Positions 23,510 to 34,539 of a stretch of DNA of 64,000 nt are shown here, in pieces (the first letter of the stretch is position 1; each line of letters opens with the position of its first letter). The notes under the pieces were generated by a model that did not search any database, was not told where the DNA came from, and saw only the letters and a list, made by a program, of their open reading frames with translations. Source of the DNA: Lepeophtheirus salmonis (Eukaryota; Arthropoda; Copepoda; Siphonostomatoida; Caligidae); NCBI RefSeq assembly GCF_016086655.4, contig NC_052140.2:17050001-17114000 (forward strand), given 5' to 3'. Both the position numbers and the translations under genes were made by a program.

Positions 23510-26500
23510 TATAGCAATAACACCTGGGACACGTTTATAGAAATATCAGATAAGATATAATTGATGTAATAAAAATAACTTCGTTATTTTTCTAATTGAT
23601 GGCTCTAGTAATATATTTCTTGCGTTGTATTAGTGCTATATGTTTCCTTTAGATGATGTTAAAATAATAAGATTTTGTAATAAAAAATAAAAATTAGTTT
23701 TTTCTTTGACTGAGTATTGTTTGAATCATCATTAAAGATGCACGCTAGCAAAAGAACACAATACCATATCCTTCAAAAGAAGGCAAAACATAAGCAATGC
23801 GGCTGAAAATGTGAATAGTGTTTATTGTCAAGATACTGTAACATCCAAACATACACAATTTAGGTTTCGTCAATTTTGTTCGTTTTGATGTAAAATATTT
23901 ACCACATTTTAGAAAAGCCAATAGGCGAACATGTGCATTAAATATTGGAAATCCCCGTGTCTTACTGTCATGTAAGCACTGTTTTGATTGCCAAGGCGAT
24001 ACACAATAATTGATTGTTTTTATTCATAAACAATAAAAAAAATATTTTGAATTTCCAAATGTCTAGCCAAGATATAGGGTATAATTTTAGCTTTGCCCAT
24101 GGTCGATGATTGTTTAGTGTAAGTACTGCGAGTGAAAAAATACATTCCCCTTTTGACATTGAGCTTAGATTGAGACATCTAAGACTTATAAAATTTAAAA
24201 ATAAATTATCAGAAATATAGTTACTTAAACATTTAGTTAAAAAAAAAGTTCATTTTTAAGAAAATTAGGTATATGCATCATGTAATGTAATAGAATGATA
24301 GTTGCAAAACATAACAATTAAATAAGAAAATCATACTTTTTGTGTATCAATCTATCAAATCCAATAAAATTAAAGTAATTGCTTATAAATGTTAAATATG
24401 TTTTTATGGGTATTCCATATTTATTACAAAAGCAAATATAATGTTGAATTTTTTTGAAACTATTTAATTGATTATTTAAATTCATGTTTGTAAAAACATT
24501 ATATTTTTGTTAAAATCGCAACCAAAATTTTGTAAATGAGTTTAAAATCTTTACTAACGATATTTTTTCTTCTGCATTAATGATTATTTTTATCATTTTT
24601 TTTTTAGAAAAAAAATATTTTATGTGTAGTGTATTATGGCTAAACGATTTTTAAGTTTTCAAAAATAAATATTTTGAAATAAAAGTTTTTTATATTGACT
24701 TAAAGTATTTTTGTAGGTCCAATTAGTTACGTTTGTAAAAAAAAAAAGAAATTAAATACATTACAATGAAGGTCAAATTAACTTTTGTAAAAAGTAAGTT
24801 TTGTAGAACTGCAAATTATTTGTTATAATTTTTATTTTATTACATCTCTCAAAAATGGACTCCTACTTAAAAATGATAAAACAATGCAAAATTTGTTCGT
24901 GCTCGAATCTAAAAACTTTCGTTATATAAAAGCAACATTTTGAAATTAGGAAAAAATAAAAAGATTTTCAATTAAATCAGACATCAGTGAGTATTAAACT
25001 GTTCTATACAGTTTTGGAAATCATTTTAACATAAAAAAATTGTTTACAAGCATAAACGTGAAGATTTCTACTATAGTAAATTATTATCTTATGCCTGCTA
25101 AATGTCAATTTTCTAACTGTCAATTTTCTTTCGTTGCCTTTTTCTATGGGCAATTTTCATAAAACATTTCCTTGGCTGAATAAACTATCAAACATATTTG
25201 TTTTTGTTTTCTTAATATGGATTTACAAATGTTAAAAAATTAACAATTTTTATTGTCCAATTAATGAATATAGTAAATATTGACATAGATGATGGATAAT
25301 GATTTAATTTGGTAAATCTAAAGGATTATAGGAAAATATTAAATGTAAGTATGACGTAAGGCGTCATCATATTTTTCTCATATTTAGTTGGATTAAAATG
25401 ACCAGTTTTAGTAGATTGAGCATTAAAGTAGTTTGATTTTGATCTTTTTCAAATTTCGATTACAGCTATTGGGGAAAAGCTGTAGTATGATATAGAAATT
25501 ACCAATGCAAAATTACAATGCCCTTGAAGGTTATATTCAGGTCACAAATCTCGATCATATTATGAAACAGGCAAAACTCTTTACTTAATAAATTTAGATA
25601 CTAAGATTAAATGTTTAGCTATTTTTCATCAATTAATTTGGATAGACATTTTTTTAAACTATAATAATTGTCCTTGGAACAAAAAAATAAAAGTTAGGAA
25701 ATTTTAATGATTTGCGAATATCACACATCTTGTATTTACATTTTTAGAAAGGAAATGTCAAATTTTTATCATGTATTCTATCGCTCCATAGGGTAGCTTT
25801 AGAAAAAAAACTTACAATAGTTTTTGTATGTTTAATTAATGTCTATCATAATTCATAAATGCAAAATAAATTATTTGTTGCATTTTAATCTTTATTTCCG
25901 AAATAAATAACTTTTGTCTGCTTTGAAACTTTGAACTAGATGTATTAATTAGTGAGAACATTGTAGACAAATGAAATCTTGCATGTAAGATTTTCTTAGC
26001 AAATGTCAACTTTTCCGAATTAGCTGTAATTGAAATTCGAAAAAATGAAAAATAAACCACTCTATTGAGCATATTCAAAAAACAAAATACAATTATTTTC
26101 TTTTATTAAATTAAAAAATTACAGAAATATTGATTTATAAAAATATTATTGATTTAATTTTGTGTATTTTGTAAGGATAACTAATAACTAAAAAAATTGA
26201 AAAAGCTAGAAATCTAGACGTGCCTTAATTCTCCAAAAAAAAGTATACTTTGGTAACCTGTCAAATGTACAATTTTATTTATTTTTCCTCCCTTTTTATA
26301 AATTCAAACGTCATGAGTAACGATGCGCATGCTAAAAGGGTGTACTGAAAAGTTTCGAATTTCAACGTCAAGATGGCAGCAATCATAAATAAAAGCTAGT
26401 CACATCTATTTAGCATATGTTGAAAGTTACTCAACAAAGTCTTAGCTACTTGCAGTTGTTATAATAGAGTCGTTAGAGTGAGTTGATTTGAGTGATTTTA

Positions 26501-29500
26501 TGAGAATTGATATAATCTAGTATCGCTCTGTTTATGAAACTTAGGTTCAATAAAGCCGATTTTTGACTCCGATTCTAACTGTATTTCAAGCTTGGATACA
26601 CCATTCTATCCGAAACAAAAATACAGCCGAAATAGTGGACTGCAAAATTTTTCGTTAAACCTTAGTGAACAATTATTTTGTGCAGTACTATTTGGTCAGG
26701 TCACAAAGATGGAAGCTTTACTGGGAGAAGTGTTTAAGAACTAAAAGAAAACTTTATTGAAGAAAGTGAATGAAACATTGTTGTTTAATGTCTTGTTAAG
26801 TTGAAAACTTTACAAGCCAACCTCTTTTTATCTCCGATAGAGGATTTGTCGCCCCTCCAAGTACCATATTTTTATGACATTATCTGAGGCGTGATTGTTC
26901 GAAATAGTTTTGAAATTTTTCATTTATATTCCTTAATAGATATTCCCCTTCCTAAATGAGTTTGTTTTGTATTTTTAAGCAGTCTTATGGACAGAGTTTC
27001 CTTTATCAAGGATTTATTCAAAAAAAAAAATTATTTTTAAGTACAAAAATATCTTAATATGAATAATTTAAAGTTGAGCACAAATAAATTTTGTGCAATT
27101 TTTTTTGTAACATTAAACTCAAATAAGCAATTATTATGTTCTTTTTTTTTCTCTTCTACCTGCACAAGTAGTAGTCGCCTGTCCCATTCTGAGTTCATAT
27201 AAAATGCATAGTTATATAAATCCTATTTATTTTTGACCGTGTTGTTTTTTGGAATTTGTAATCTGGAGTATGAATTTTCTTTCCCTTAGCAGTTGTCATT
27301 ATTATTTTATTACAAAGTATTGAACATCCTTTCCTTTAGAGATTCAAATATATCCATAACATGATTGAATATTCGTGTGTACCCATAAAAGATGGAACAT
27401 ACTCCTCAGGATTTGTTGCAGAGGTATAATTTATAGTCCTTGTTGGAATAAAAGTAAGAATTGGATACCGATTTTAGAGTAATTCTTCCCACTATCCTTG
27501 TTTATTTCTTTCTCCGACTCATCCCTTGTCACAACCGGTTTTAGTTAATCTCCTCAAAAACATTTCTAAAAATTTTCATGATTAAAATGTTATTTTTGGT
27601 TTCATTTTTTCAACATAGAAATTTTACACATTATTTTCATCACGGAGAATGCAGTGTCCGACATCAAACACCGTTCTTATCTCCACAAAGAACAGCAAGT
27701 TCTAGCCTGTATATTATGATCAATAATAATTTTCATCATTCTTTCACACCCTTGTAGGTGACGAACAGAATAAAAACCCATATAAAATAAAATAGTATTG
27801 ATAAAAACAGGTATATTACCTTTTTTTATTTAATGTACGATAAACGGCCTATAAAAGCCTACTGTTTGTAAAAACCAAAGCCGTCATTTTAAAAGAGAAC
27901 AGGTCTGAAAGCCTTTTATTGACTAATTTTCCAATCCCTAACGCCACGGACTGAGCGTTTACTTTTGTCGCATATAGTATCCTCTGAACTTTGGCTATGA
28001 TAAATTTCATTCTTAAAATGCCTTCTCCATATTTCCAAACGTCGAGAAATTTCAGTTTTATATTATATTTGTCGTATAAAATGATTTATTAAATTTGAAT
28101 ATAATGTTCGTCACCTGTTGCAAAAAAAAATTGAAAAGTGCTGAGTTTTGTGTATATTAAAATAATATGAACTATTATATGTACAAAAATATCAAAAACT
28201 TATTTTGTAAAGCCTGACTAAGAGATTAAAATTGTTAAGGCTACATGAAAATATATCTAAAAAAAAGCTCTTAAAAAAATGTGGAAAAGGCTTAAAATGA
28301 TTATATGAAAAAGTTTTATTTATTTTTGAAACGTAAATTAATTTAAGTACAAATAATCTTTTACCTGTACTTTTGAAAACTTAATTTTAAAACTATAAAT
28401 AAACTTATCATAAGTTTCTACAAAGTAATCATGTTTATGAATTCTACTTAAATAAATGATTAAATTATTCTTCAACATAAATTGTATTTGTAAAGTTTTG
28501 AAATAATTTTTTTATAAGTAATACACACATAATAAATCCTAACCTAAGAATGTTTTTTGGTTGATTAATACCCCAACACAAAATGTTATTCACAAGATAT
28601 TCCATATTTATCTATTAGGTAGTGAATAAGTATTTCACCACCACTTTTTTTTTTTTGAAAAGTGAAGAGACAACTAAATAGTTATGCTCATTAATGAAAA
28701 GATACTGCCCTTACCATTCACCGTTTATTTCCTTTTCTTAAAAAAAGAGGGAAAAAATATATAAGAAAATACAAGTTTGATCCATAGTGGCCATCATACA
28801 TAGGACATCGTCAAGTAGCTAAGGTTCAACCGTTTAACCCGTTTACTATGTGTGGATGCTCTTGGATAGAGGGTCCAGTTTTAAGGATCTTCCTTGATGA
28901 GGTAAGTTTGGCAAACTAACACCTAATATGCCAAACACTCTTTTGAGGCCAATTTTGAGCTAAATGCATTTCTGATCACCAAAATGAGTATTTATGTATA
29001 GCGTACAGAAGAAAATCGTACTGCACCAATTAGATTATATATCTAGATTTGGATACATTTTTGGGAACACCGATGTCATTATTGTCCTGAAGGGTAAAAA
29101 GACAAATAAATAATTTTACACAAAAAAGTATACCTCAATTTTATATTCATTACCTAAAACATGCAGATTTTCTATATTTAAAATAAATATAATATAAATT
29201 TTCTATTAAAATCATAAGAAAATAACTATTTTTTTTTAACATGATAATCACAAAACCAATTTCTTGATTTTTGTCCGGAAATAATTCATAAAATTATTTA
29301 GATTGTATTTAAATGATTTTATTCTCGATTTTTTTAATTTTGCAATTTCCACATTTCCCTTTCGTAAATATAATTATTGGTAGGTGGAGTAAAATAGATT
29401 GAGGAAGGATTTTTCAGCATGAGGCATGACTTGTTTGTGAACTTTGTATTCGGCTACTGTATTTATCTATAATTGATTTACCTATAAGAATTTTGAAATC

Positions 29501-29590
29501 CAATAATTCAATTCATTTTGGATTATTACTCCGTAAACAATTTGTAAATTAACAACACAAACATTCAAGAGATATAAAAAAACCCTCACA
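23510..29590. other. 6-kb AT-rich desert
   Basis: No recognisable gene or element except a possible mariner-type start at 26338 (GGGTGTACTGAAAAGTTTCG), which I could not support further. The 28780-28960 part has higher GC but no recognisable coding motif. Confidence 0.4.
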
Positions 29591-29599
29591 TAATAACAA

Positions 29600-29945
29600 C
29601 CCTATGATGATTTACAGTCTAATTATAAATAGCAGTCTTTTGATACAAAATATCAACACCTTCCATACAAAAGTCTTTTTTTAATAATGGATGGACATGG
29701 GACGACTTTTTCAGAATTTTCTCCTTTTCCTCTTTTCGGAACCAGTGAAACTTGATTGCAGCCTTCCAAATTCGTGCCAATTAAAGTTACTCTACGACTG
29801 TCAAACCACTTGACTTCAAGTATATAATTTGTGTATTTTAACTCGTTTTTACCTCTACTCATATATTTTTCTTCATTCATAGTTGGCATGTTTTTTTTCC
29901 AATCTTTTCTCACAGTTCCAAATTAATATATTCCAATTTCGTATA
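29600..29945 (-). pseudogene. piggyBac-type transposase fragment
   Basis: The minus frame 29913-29653 reads RGKNELKYTNYILEVKWFDS (in two steps) and RRVTLIGTN, then VSLVPKRGKGEN and VPCPSI. This fits the 'RG......I....W.D...V..LST......V.R.........P.P' region of piggyBac-derived transposases. Upstream, GTVRKDW (about 29938-29915) matches the conserved GT.R.NR motif. After a frame change near 29670, MEGVDILYQK corresponds to the MGGVD.LDQ motif holding the last catalytic aspartate, which is still present. The rest of the protein (DNA-binding part, first two aspartates, cysteine-rich tail) is missing, and I saw no TTAA-bounded ends. It is the only piggyBac piece in the window. Confidence 0.8.
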
Positions 29946-30869
29946 ATTTATTAACTTATCGGGATTGATTGAAGAAATTATCTTAATATAGTGTACAGTA
30001 GGAATTCTTGAGCTTCAAAGACAGTCCAAGGACAACACTTATTCCAATACTATATTCATTAGTTTCTTTCTTCCAATGGTATAGATTAAACTCATAAATA
30101 TATCTTGCTTTTCTGAAGCACCCGTACTGCCACTTAAATCCCTACTTTATAGGTTTATTCATGATATACAGCTTGAAAGACACTTTAACTTTGAATTTAC
30201 TCATGTGTATCTTAATTGACAGTTCTGGAGCGTCGGAAATGGCCGATTGAAATACTTAATTTAACTGTTCAATAGTTGCTCTTATTTTTGTAATTTTTGT
30301 CTGATTTATTTGCTTCTAAGTTATTGGTGAAGTAAAGGTTTTAAAAAGAGATTATAATCAAGTTCTGGTCATTGTATTTTTGATACCCTCAGATGATATA
30401 AAATGATCAACGCTTCAATAAGATCTCAAAATTAGGAAGCTTCATCACTGACTTCATGAGATTAATTCCCAGAAAGGCCTGATTTCGTTTACATTTTGTT
30501 ACAAACTCTCTATTATTATATTGTAATTAATAAATATTGTTACCCCAAACGTATTGTACCATGCAGGCCAATTGGGACACCCATGTCTAGTTGTTAAAAG
30601 AATAAAATAAATTACGTATGAGCTTGAAATTTTCACGTGGATTCAAAAGACATAATCTAATATAAAAAAAACTAATATAATTTCGAAATTAGTGAAAACT
30701 GTCTAATTATAAATGATTTAAGTTGATCGTACAAATCAGTTTTAATAAGACATCTATTTTAAAAAGATCAATATGAGAATAAAATAAATAAAAGAACGGA
30801 TTTAGATGGTAGTTTTATAGTAAAAATAACATTTATGAATGATAATGAGAAAGTTTGTAGTTAATTAAA

Positions 30870-31360
30870 TTGGTGGACACCGTGCCCCTATTGTGCCGAA
30901 AGAGAGTTGAGAGCCTATCCAAAAATATAATAGATGGAAGGTACAACTACGTGGCATTTGAAGACTTATTGATTGATGTGGCCCATAAAGTTGAACACAA
31001 GGTGTACCAGGAGGCAATAAAAGAGTTTGTTAAACAATGGTTTAATGCCTGGTACCCAATGACTCTTGGTAAAAAGACTCAGCATCTGGCTATAACAACT
31101 CAAAAACCAATCAAGAAAAACTAATTGATTTCTGGCCTCTAAACTAGTGGTTCTTTTTATCACTGACATTTCGCAACTGTATATTGGAATATGGAGCTTC
31201 CTGAAAAAAAAGGCCATTAAAGTCTTCCCTGTAGACTTGTCTTGAGATGGAGTAGGTTGCTATGTTCAATGAATGCGATATCAAGGTGTGTTGGCCATTT
31301 ATTCGCATTGTGGATGCCATGGTGGCCGCAGAAGGACAGTATTTAAAAAAAATAATCGTT
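30870..31360 (+). pseudogene. mariner-like (DD-D) transposase, C-terminal half
   Basis: The plus frame from 30870 gives HKVEHKVYQEAIKEFVKQWF then NAWYP, matching the '..VN...Y...L...V.PWL...YP' segment. After it comes GKKTQHLAITTQKPIKKTN, where the Q-D-S-A-P block with the second aspartate is deleted or mutated. In another frame ITDISQLYIGIWSFLKKKA is a decayed SPDLNPLDYGIWSFLEKKA. Finally, frame-shifted again, CDIKVCWPFIRIVDAMVAAE then GQYLKK is the standard C-terminus. At least three frame changes and several stops. The N-terminal DNA-binding half and the ends are absent. Confidence 0.75.
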
Positions 31361-31498
31361 GATATTATAAGGTATAACAATAATAATAAAAAAATATAAC
31401 TGATACAATGCACATATTGTGCTTGATGAATTTGATTAAGATCTTACTATCAAAATTTAAAAGAGTCTTTATCAGCTTCCTTAGTTTACTTTTTATAT

Positions 31499-31811
31499 AT
31501 AGTGTCCACGGAAAGTCCTTATATATTAATTTTATATAATATAACTATATGTAAGGTTGCCTGACCTGAAAGCCTAACTGGTGGCTGCTTGTGACTCCAT
31601 TATCGTGGGCATGGTGCATTCAGCATGCAAGTACATTCCAGAGAGAGACATAAGGCTGTTGTCAAAACTAAGGGTGACCATTTCGAATGAAAGATATGTC
31701 ACATGTTATTAAAATTTGTATCGACATATTTTTATAATTATATGGAAATTATGTGATTAAATACTTCATTTTACATGAATAAAAATTTAACAGAACTTTC
31801 CTTAGCCCCTG
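31499..31811 (+). mobile_element. short MITE-like deletion derivative of a mariner-like element
   Basis: The ends are inverted: left AGTGTCCACGGAAAGTCC near 31501, and right (reverse complement) CAGGGGCTAAGGAAAGTTC ending at 31811, sharing GGAAAGT. Both abut TA. It is only about 313 bases long. Inside, RERHKAVVKTKGDHFE then a stop (about 31647-31698) is the tail of a mariner-type transposase (RLQ.VV.A.GGHFE). So most of the element body has been lost and the ends kept. Confidence 0.6.
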
Positions 31812-32040
31812 TATAATATAATATTATCAGCCCAATTAGGCTATTGTATTGATATTTGGTGTAGTGACATGAAAAAAGAACAAAATTGGACAAAACAGTT
31901 ACTAGACCTCAATCCCATAGAAAATTTGAGATTTTTCACTTTATATAATTAAAAAAAATATTTTATTTTTATAAGATTATTTTTTATTGTACGTAGACAA
32001 TATGGATTTTTTTTTAAATATTTATATATAAAGGCAGATA

Positions 32041-32068
32041 TACAGTATGTCCAAAAATTGATGGTGGT
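32041..32068 (+). repeat. left terminal inverted repeat with TA target site
   Basis: TA (32041-32042) then CAGTATGTCCAAAAATTGAT and GGTG. The 24 bases from 32043 match the reverse complement of 33375-33398 exactly. Confidence 0.95.
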
Positions 32069-33398
32069 ATTAAAAATATCCGCTTATTAGTAAAAATAAA
32101 ATACGTTTGGGGGGAATAAAATTAAATTTGGCTGCTACAATTAGTAGGCAATATTGAATTTTTCTGATGCAATAATTTTCAATGAATGCATCATACATCA
32201 GTATAAAAGGGCTGATAAAACACCACAGGATGTTAATTGAAATTCAATATCGGAAATGGTAAGAAAGCACCCCTTGGACACCAGGGCTAAGGCTCTTGGC
32301 ATAATAGATATTGGATCAAGCCCGAAAGACGTTGCTAAAAGGTTACAGACTCCCTGGAATTGGTGTAAGAAAAGGAAGGATGGAGAAACTCTAGCAAATC
32401 AGAAGGGTCGAGGAAGGAAGAAAAAAATTAGCAAAGTTCCCTTTTTCTGGTGACTTTAAAATCTTTTACCAAAATGAGGCAATCCGCAAGGAAACTTGCA
32501 GCAAGATTGACTTCAAAGGGTTATCCAATATCCAAGTAATCTGTCCACAACTAATTAAGCCACTCTTTGAATGCTTTGCCATACAAACCTCGTCTGCACC
32601 CAAACTTTCAGAAAACCAAAAGAAGGGCCCGGCTTCAATTCTGTCGTGAGCGGAAACACTGGAATGCAGATGACTGGAACTGTATCCTCTTCAGTGATGA
32701 AAGTCCATTTGAGCTATTTCATGCCCCAAATCCCCAAACAGATCGGGTTTGGGCAAGAGATAAGTGAGATGTGGAACCCACTCCAACTGTGAAATTTCCT
32801 TTGAAAATTCAGGTTTGGGCAGTTATCAGCCACCAGGCAGTGCCAGAGCTTCACCTGATTCCACAAAACCTAACGGTGACGGCCGAGTACTGCGTAACAC
32901 ATATCCTCTGAAAGAATCTTATGTCAGCTTTGTCTCGTACTGAAGAAACTTCACCTCCTTTGAAGAGGAAAATGTTGTTTGACACATCTAGAGTCATTTT
33001 CCAGCAGGATGGTGCCCCTGCTCACCACTCAAACAGACATAAAAGTGGTATTCAGACAACATTACTTCTTTTTGGGGAAAAGGTACATGCCCTACCAAGA
33101 GTCCTGATTTGTCTGCCATTGAAAATTTGTGAGCCTTGGTCCAGAGGGAATTCAATGAAAATGCACCAGCAACTTCAGAGGATGAATTTAAAAAAAAAAA
33201 CTGACAAAAGCTTGTGAAAAATTTCTGCCGATACTTTGAATAATATGTATGAAAGGATGCCAAAACCCTTAAAAAATGTATTAAGCTTAAAGGCCGTCAT
33301 ATAGATAAGTAAATAAAGTTTCTCGCCAAAAATATAACATGTTTAGATTATTTTTATGGTTTGTAAAAAAAAAACACCATCAATTTTTGGACATACTG
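32043..33398 (+). mobile_element. complete-ended Tc1 element, 1356 bp
   Basis: Perfect 24-base terminal inverted repeats, both flanked by TA (32041-32042 and 33399-33400), give exact ends. It carries one transposase gene, broken, in the plus direction. The length is normal for a Tc1 element. The perfect TIRs contrast with the many lesions in the gene. It was therefore probably mobilised by another copy's transposase, or it decayed after insertion with the ends spared by chance. The element at 10294-11547 is a more decayed relative. Two unrelated transposon fragments lie immediately upstream (30870-31360, 31499-31811). Confidence 0.95.
32256..33215 (+). pseudogene. Tc1 transposase with stops and frameshifts
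   Basis: The start at 32256 (MVRKHPLDTRAKALGIIDIG) opens the first helix-turn-helix, followed by a GRGRKKK basic motif like the GRPR AT-hook between the two HTH halves. A stop comes at 32451. In a second frame SARKLAARLTSKGYPIS is the second HTH. Then KHWNADDWNCILFSDESPFE holds the first catalytic aspartate (codon 32696), and VIFQQDGAPAHHS the second (codon 33008). In a third frame KSPDLSAIENL holds the catalytic glutamate (codon 33121) and QREFNENAP follows. Allowing one missing base, 37 residues separate the second D from E, not the 34 of classic Tc1. At least two frameshifts and in-frame stops near 32557, 32768, 32909 and 33130 make it non-functional. Confidence 0.9.
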
Positions 33399-33400
33399 TA
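33375..33400 (-). repeat. right terminal inverted repeat with TA target site
   Basis: CACCATCAATTTTTGGACAT then ACTG, followed by TA at 33399-33400. Exact inverse of the left end at 32043. Confidence 0.95.
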
Positions 33401-33404
33401 TAAT

Positions 33405-34530
33405 TGTACATTTATTCCCATAAGAAAAAACAAATAAAACGAAAAATAATTGACTTCCGAACGATTAAATAGACTTTTCTTATCCAATTTAAAAATGGAA
33501 GGCTCAAAAGGATGCAAACATTTTCATAAGAATAATTGGATAAACAAAATAAATATAAAGGCATCCTTTTGGGTAGGTATATGTTCAAATCCTTCTATAT
33601 TTAAGAATCACATTAAATATGTTGCTATGGGAATGTTTGTTCAAGTTACAACTTGATACAAATTGTAACTTATATCAAGTTTGAGCAAATTTAATTATCT
33701 GTTTCTCTTGAAAATTATTTGTTTGTTTTTCCTTTTAATTTCTTGTATTCTTCTTTTGTCAGTGTGATGAATGAGGTGTATATAACAAATTACACCTATA
33801 TTGTTGAAATCCAAAAGTTATGTTGTTAAGACTTAGAAAAGTAAAAAAAGAGTTGTTTAAGTATTTTTTTTCTATTTTAATTGATATTTATGAGCAAAAA
33901 ACGAATATATAAGTTTAAATGTGATATAAACACTTGTTTGGCGTAACTGTCATAACCTTTCAACTGTTTATCCTGTAATCAAATACGCTTACTTTTTTGG
34001 AACGGAGGCTAGGAGATATTGTACCAAATGATAATACATCTCTTTCTTAGGCATGGATAAATTAATTAAAGTTAGGCTAGTGGAGTTTGATGTTTATTGA
34101 TAATTTTTATCTGTATGTGTTGTTTATTAATAATGTTTGTTAGAAATATTTATAAGTGAGGATGTCGGATTAACTTCATGTTGATTCATTAGCAAATTTG
34201 AGTAAAAATGTACTTATTGTATTCTACAGCAATATCACTGGTAATTGATTATTGGAGAAAAATACAAAATATACAATCAATAATGTATTAATTAAAGTCC
34301 GTTAAGAGAAATCTAAACCGTATAAGAAATTATATCATATTTGAAAATGCAATTAATAGATTTTTCAAAAAATGTTCCAAGAAATTATTTATATAACTAA
34401 TCGTATAAATAAACAATGTCAATACTTTTATAAACACAAGCCCCATGAATCACAATACTTTTCCACGGCAAAGAACATTTTTAAAATGAAATTCACATTT
34501 GCAACCTGGGCCACTTTTTTTGAGATATGC
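33405..34530. other. AT-rich stretch, no gene seen
   Basis: No motif or repeat recognised. Open frames (33450-33656, 34372-34569 plus) have no recognisable family. Confidence 0.45.
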
Positions 34531-34539
34531 TATCCCGGG

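Noticed and set aside
26338..26760. GGGTGTACTGAAAAGTTTCG followed by weakly protein-like sequence (WIHHSIRNKNTAEIV), a possible mariner 5' end
   Set aside because: No second end, no HTH or catalytic motif that I could read with confidence.
32041..33400. Calling the Tc1 transposase as an active gene
   Set aside because: At least two frameshifts and four in-frame stops between the HTH and the catalytic glutamate.
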